NCBI RefSeq assembly: GCF_963576615.1
Contig: NC_088708.1
Location: forward strand, 46,673,196 to 46,737,195
DNA length: 64,000 bases
Reading direction: 5' to 3'
Origin: Watersipora subatra
Taxonomy: Eukaryota > Bryozoa > Gymnolaemata > Cheilostomatida > Watersiporidae
A model generated the notes under the pieces. That model made no database searches and was not told the DNA's origin. It saw only the letters and a program-made list of their open reading frames with translations. The position numbers and the translations under genes were made by a program. Of the stretch, positions 62,601 through 64,000 are shown piece by piece. The number at the start of each line of letters is the position of its first letter. Position 1 is the stretch's first letter.

Positions 62601-64000
62601 AGAGGGAAGAACATTAAATTATTAAAATATTAATCACTGCTATAAAAATTCTTCTTTTTAAGCGTGTGAAATATTAATAGCATTAATAATATTTTAGCGA
62701 ATATAATACAACTCCGCTCACAGAGATGCTGTCTGATACCATCATGGTATTACATTAACCAAACTGAGCAAAACATATTCATTGGCCTCTCATGTTTTTA
62801 CAATGATGTTCCAGTCTGTTTTTTATTTGAATGGCCGCTAGTGTGAACCAGGCTTAAATACTGCTAACTAATATCATGTGCAGTTGTACTGTATAATATC
62901 ATGTACAATTGTCCTGTATAATATCATGTACAATTGTACTGTATAATATCATGTACAATTATACTGTATAATATCATGTACAATTGTCATGTATAATATC
63001 ATGTTGGATCATGAAGCCCTCACATTTTGGCACATAGCTAGTGTCTACCTTGCTGGCGTTTACGTCAATTGTCGTGTTGTTCAATCACTCATTAATAATC
63101 AGTTCTATATTTAGCTTGCATTTGAGTCAAATCTATTTATTATTAGAAAAAGATTTTTGAAGAAAGAGGCAGATCACTATGATTCATGTGATTATTAATT
63201 TTGTTATAGCTAAATAAGTTAGAAACAACATTGCAAAGACTTTTTTTCAAATACATCTTTTTTCATAAGTCCATAATGAAGATTTAAGTAGTGGTTGTAA
63301 CTCTTACCGTTTATTGTTCATAAGAATGTAATTAAAATAATTTTTCTCTGATTGTTTAATTGCATAATATCTCAGACGGGTCTCAACATATCTGACTTGG
63401 TTGCATTAGATAATTATATTTTCATGTGATCAGTAACAAGATGGGACAACTTTTAGAAAATTAACAGGCTAGTGCAACTTTATCAAGCTACATCAACCAA
63501 TTTCTAATTATACATGAGTTGATGAGACATTGGTACATAATTTTACATACAGTAGTTTTAAATGAGTTGTCAATATATATATTTTGCAAGCATAAAATCA
63601 AAGGGAAGATAACCTCCACCAGGATGACATTCCACTCAACACTGCAATCGGTAGTGAGACCTGCTTGGTTACTAATCGGAATGGTTCTTTGAATCAGTTT
63701 AGTTTGGTTATTCATAATTGTAAAACTTGTTCAATAAAACATGAGTTTAAATGAACAAATACTGTTTTTAGTTAGTAATCGGCTATTGGTCATCGATGAT
63801 CAATGATTGGTTAATATTGATTAGCTAGTATTGATTGGGCGGTTCTAACACTACTATGTTTTGGCATTGTTTCGGCCTACATTCACTATCGCTTTTGTGA
63901 ACCCTGCTACAGATGAACAGGATCGGGAGTGTGTGGCATGCAAAGACAACTGCACAAGCTGCGCCAGTCTTGACACCTGTCTTGTTTGCGATGATGCCTT
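37047..64000 (+). CDS. PCSK5/PCSK6-like: Proprotein convertase, furin/PCSK5/PCSK6 type (3' end outside window)
   Basis: Fifteen exons with agreeing phases give 738 codons so far. Exons: 37047-37250, 38354-38458, 39229-39336, 43272-43412, 51143-51308, 52309-52481, 55997-56209, 56681-56784, 58135-58241, 59573-59690, 59949-60081, 60475-60640, 60980-61175, 61538-61731 and 63913-64000. Order of parts: signal peptide (about 1-29); prodomain with internal IAKRS site and activation site RVKR|G after residue 118; subtilisin-like domain with Asp172 (ILDDGIE), His213 (NRHGTRC), Asn314 (ASGNGG) and Ser388 (GTSASAP); P domain (about 450-600); Cys-rich furin repeats. The enzyme cleaves precursors after paired basic residues in the secretory pathway or at the cell surface. 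The text near [10 protein letters not shown] and WRDVQ looks closer to PCSK5/6 than to furin. The tail type (membrane or soluble) is beyond the window. In the P domain the usual RGD reads RGR. Confidence 0.95.
37377..37915 (-). repeat. TTAA-flanked long-TIR element, copy 3 (inverted, truncated)
   Basis: On the minus strand this matches positions 26326 to about 26860 of copy 2, with its terminus at the TTAA near 37912-37915. The other terminus is missing. It lies in convertase intron 1. Confidence 0.75.
38354..38458 (+). CDS. Convertase exon 2 (prodomain)
   Basis: Acceptor tatttctag, donor cat|gtgagt, 35 codons. Encodes [18 protein letters not shown], including the secondary prodomain cleavage site KRS preceded by His residues, as in furin's pH-sensing loop. 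Confidence 0.9.
38531..38800 (+). repeat. Tandem repeat, 19-bp unit, about 14 copies
   Basis: Unit gggttatatatgttactaa (ttattaa variants towards the end), in convertase intron 2. Confidence 0.93.
39229..39336 (+). CDS. Convertase exon 3 (activation site)
   Basis: Acceptor ttctcacag, donor ttg|gtgaga, 36 codons. Encodes [20 protein letters not shown] is the autoactivation site. [10 protein letters not shown] begins the catalytic domain. Confidence 0.93.
40489..41225. repeat. Foldback element with TIR aaaggtacggctacacgtaa
   Basis: The left end aaaggtacggctacacgtaa is mirrored by ttacgtgtagccgtaccttt at the right, with AGT on both flanks (possible 3-bp target duplication). Internal arms are also inverted: ttagtatagtccaagagacg against catgtcttggactatacta. 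Part of the right arm is duplicated near 40855-40945. It lies in convertase intron 3 and has no transposase. Confidence 0.75.
41594..41758 (+). repeat. tRNA-Cys-like SINE
   Basis: An A-box-like ggtgtagtggctagtgcg, an anticodon arm cctgt-ctgcaaa-acagg whose loop would read GCA (Cys), and a B-box-like aagttcaattcc are followed by a gacagacaaaccaac tail and TA-rich end. The acceptor stem does not pair well, so it is a retroposed copy and not a gene. Confidence 0.6.
41995..42148 (+). repeat. Short tandem repeat (ctccagggc...gtttcactta)
   Basis: About six degenerate units of 25-29 bp with alternating gcgactgtg and gctgttatg variants, in convertase intron 3. Confidence 0.8.
43272..43412 (+). CDS. 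Convertase exon 4 (catalytic Asp)
   Basis: Acceptor ttattttag, donor tat|gtaagt, 47 codons. Encodes [20 protein letters not shown]; the catalytic Asp is the first D of DDG. Confidence 0.96.
43413..45322. other. Start of convertase intron 4, nothing recognised
   Basis: AT-rich intron sequence; the open frames here (for example 44024-44308) lack similarity or splice context. Confidence 0.5.
45323..45802. repeat. PIF/Harbinger-like MITE with TTA duplications
   Basis: The left end agcctggtttccatatgaca is mirrored by tgtcatatggaaaccaggct at the right, bracketed by TTA at 45320-45322 and 45803-45805. Three-base TTA/TAA duplications are typical of PIF/Harbinger. A second internal copy of the left end starts at 45584. 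Unusually GC-rich and CpG-rich for this window. Confidence 0.75.
45885..46145 (+). pseudogene. Mariner transposase C-terminal relic
   Basis: The frame reads [19 protein letters not shown] and later [17 protein letters not shown], the C-terminal pattern of mariner transposases. An in-frame TGA at about 46022 breaks it, and the third catalytic acidic position (APSD in the family) is Asn. The N-terminal two thirds are missing, so it is dead. Confidence 0.75.
46294..46410 (+). pseudogene. LINE reverse-transcriptase fragment
   Basis: The frame reads [20 protein letters not shown], then [23 protein letters not shown] is a conserved fingers motif of non-LTR reverse transcriptases. Only about 40 codons survive. 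Confidence 0.65.
46480..46960 (+). repeat. Dispersed repeat family C, copy 3
   Basis: Matches 29070-29580 and 33540-34150 in order (ttcaatcatgagtttaattg, gacagtttaataat, gattagactatacatatagg, gttttctacttgtgg). Confidence 0.65.
47388..47518 (+). repeat. Direct duplication of about 64 bp
   Basis: The block starting agcacgggcggacataca and ending ttcttaacttacaact occurs twice in tandem. Confidence 0.85.
47745..47830 (-). repeat. SINE family B, tail fragment
   Basis: Shares ctttactataataagaga and gtctgtctgaagccatgct with the other family B copies. Confidence 0.45.
48130..48618 (-). repeat. SINE-like family A, inverted copy
   Basis: The plus strand runs from the reversed tail (atatatataaatctcagtg) through a reversed tRNA-like part (ggaattcaactcacaaac) to the reversed head (ggatattcagctagt). 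Confidence 0.55.
48862..48990 (+). repeat. tRNA-related SINE, family B (plus strand)
   Basis: A-box-like tgtgtggtttagtgc and B-box-like cggtttcaattcctg, then a tail ending cagcttttattatagtaaag. Confidence 0.5.
49233..50190. repeat. Inverted-repeat pair around family A sequence
   Basis: cataaattacataatttttt and caatacatcagagtcttggc near 49255-49310 recur inverted near 50100-50180. The pair encloses about 800 bp of unrelated sequence, so it is a foldback or two inverted insertions. Confidence 0.6.
50257..50640 (-). repeat. SINE-like family A, inverted full copy
   Basis: Reverse complement of the 14464-14890 type, including gtttataagcttattttt, the tRNA-like part (reversed gatttgatctcggtac) and the head (cgccggttagcacagctagt). 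Confidence 0.65.
50641..50750 (+). repeat. TA / tacatacacatg microsatellite
   Basis: A (TA)n run, then repeats of tatgtacatatacacatg. The open frames through it are by-products. Confidence 0.9.
51143..51308 (+). CDS. Convertase exon 5 (catalytic His)
   Basis: Acceptor ttttacaag, donor gag|gtgagt. Encodes [20 protein letters not shown] with the catalytic His. Confidence 0.96.
51582..51943. repeat. Foldback MITE, arms over 100 bp
   Basis: tttgaggtgatctgacagcc..gacaaaacttgatcgcagtt on the left is mirrored by gcgaccaagttttgtcaatt..gtcagatcacctcaaatatc on the right. Single arms also occur near 12450-12600 and 47540-47650. It lies in convertase intron 5. Confidence 0.75.
52309..52481 (+). CDS. 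Convertase exon 6
   Basis: Acceptor tttctgcag, donor aag|gtaaat. Encodes [14 protein letters not shown] and [20 protein letters not shown], part of the substrate cleft. Confidence 0.96.
53126..54128 (+). repeat. 24-bp satellite array, about 42 copies
   Basis: Unit cacatgttagtattaccgaa plus gtcc, nearly identical throughout except for gtcacac variants at about 53218 and 53362. It lies in convertase intron 6. A 24-bp period keeps frames open on both strands (MLVLPKSH and MWDFGNTN repeats), but these are artefacts. Confidence 0.97.
54129..55996. other. Second half of convertase intron 6
   Basis: Contains a degenerate tandem repeat of about 48 bp around gattatagtcagattctcta at 54525-54715. The minus-strand open frame at 55207-55611 has no recognisable family or exon context. 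Confidence 0.5.
55997..56209 (+). CDS. Convertase exon 7 (oxyanion Asn)
   Basis: Acceptor aactgtag, donor cag|gtaatt, 71 codons. Encodes [20 protein letters not shown], with the oxyanion-hole Asn, and [18 protein letters not shown]. Confidence 0.96.
56681..56784 (+). CDS. Convertase exon 8 (catalytic Ser)
   Basis: Acceptor cttttgtag, donor ctaa|gtaagt. Encodes [20 protein letters not shown] with the catalytic Ser. Confidence 0.96.
57436..57590 (-). repeat. tRNA-related SINE, family B
   Basis: On the minus strand, A-box-like gcggatggttagtgcatg and a clean B-box tgagttcgaatcccat precede the tail with cggacacggctcctactata. It lies in convertase intron 8. Confidence 0.6.
58135..58241 (+). CDS. 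Convertase exon 9
   Basis: Acceptor tttttacag, donor aaat|gtaagt. Encodes [20 protein letters not shown], the end of the catalytic domain. Confidence 0.93.
58242..59572. other. Convertase intron 9
   Basis: AT-rich, with a perfect short inverted repeat gcaaatctcagaagcc/ggcttctgagatttgc-like hairpin at about 58741-58777. Nothing else recognised. Confidence 0.5.
59573..59690 (+). CDS. Convertase exon 10
   Basis: Acceptor gtactgtag, donor acaa|gtgagt. Encodes [20 protein letters not shown], the conserved transition into the P domain. Confidence 0.94.
59949..60081 (+). CDS. Convertase exon 11 (P domain)
   Basis: Acceptor aaattacag, donor tct|gtgagt. Encodes [23 protein letters not shown] (520-522) replaces the usual RGD. 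Confidence 0.94.
60112..60440 (+). repeat. Minisatellite, 34-bp unit, about 9 copies
   Basis: Unit gtgtgtgaactggtcactta, then gtagtcaccagaga. It fills nearly all of convertase intron 11 and ends about 35 bases before the acceptor of exon 12. Confidence 0.93.
60475..60640 (+). CDS. Convertase exon 12 (P domain)
   Basis: Acceptor atttgcaag, donor gcgg|gtagga. Encodes [18 protein letters not shown] and [18 protein letters not shown], typical P-domain motifs. Confidence 0.95.
60980..61175 (+). CDS. Convertase exon 13 (end of P domain, first Cys repeat)
   Basis: Acceptor attcttcag, donor actaa|gtagga. Encodes [17 protein letters not shown], then [10 protein letters not shown] and [11 protein letters not shown]. 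If the intron is retained, the reading frame stops at once (AAG TAG). Confidence 0.93.
61538..61731 (+). CDS. Convertase exon 14 (furin-like Cys repeats)
   Basis: Acceptor tctctgcag, donor gcaa|gtgaga. Encodes [16 protein letters not shown] and [20 protein letters not shown], the furin-repeat spacing of Cys. Confidence 0.94.
61732..63912. other. Convertase intron 14 with two small tandem repeats
   Basis: About five copies of a 21-bp unit (catgtacagatatgatcaca) at 62302-62408. About five copies of a 25-bp unit (tgtataatatcatgtacaat) at 62872-63005. A hairpin atatgagatgaaataagcaa lies at about 62425-62480. No coding sequence recognised. Confidence 0.7.
63913..64000 (+). CDS. Convertase exon 15 (cut by window end)
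   Basis: Acceptor cctgctacag. Encodes [20 protein letters not shown], a further furin-like repeat; the exon is still open at the last base. Confidence 0.92.
   Translation, partial: MNRIGSVWHAKTTAQAAPVLTPVLFAMMP

Overview
The window is a piece of an animal nuclear genome, most likely from a lophotrochozoan-type invertebrate; the phylum and species cannot be read from the sequence. The evidence is AT-rich DNA, genes broken into short exons (about 75-230 nt) by GT..AG introns of 54 nt to 7.7 kb, families typical of Metazoa (proprotein convertase, LanC-like protein, ankyrin protein), and a heavy load of SINE-like, LINE, mariner and foldback elements plus minisatellites. No prokaryotic operon, CRISPR array or viral block is present.

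Layout. (1) 1584-5091, minus strand: four exons of an unrecognised coiled-coil protein, open at both ends. (2) 10603-21556, plus strand: a complete seven-exon ankyrin-repeat gene. Its start reads as a candidate N-myristoylation signal, and its last exon holds about twelve acidic 20-residue repeats encoded by a 60-bp minisatellite. (3) 22135-31320, minus strand: a complete LANCL1/2-like gene. Zinc ligands and the GAAHG motif are intact, and the exon carrying GAAHG exists as two tandem, phase-compatible versions. The predicted protein is 405 aa (exon A) or 403 aa (exon B). (4) 37047 to the window end, plus strand: the first 15 coding exons (738 codons) of a furin/PCSK5/PCSK6-like convertase. It has a signal peptide, prodomain with two cleavage sites, complete D/H/N/S catalytic set, P domain and the start of a Cys-rich furin-repeat tail.

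The ankyrin and LANCL genes are tail to tail, with poly(A) signals only 9 bases apart. The remaining DNA is mostly introns and intergenic sequence containing repeats: a TTAA-flanked long-TIR element (three copies), a pogo/Tigger-type MITE and a 41-bp tandem array resembling its end, a Harbinger-like MITE, several foldbacks, two tRNA-related SINE-like groups, LINE and mariner relics, and many minisatellites, including a very uniform 24-bp array of about 1 kb in a convertase intron.

The best candidate for something new is the LANCL exon pair. It would give two isoforms differing in the segment that carries an active-site histidine of this glutathione/zinc enzyme family. Exon calls come from reading frames, splice signals and phase agreement, and from remembered features of the families; no search or transcript data were available.
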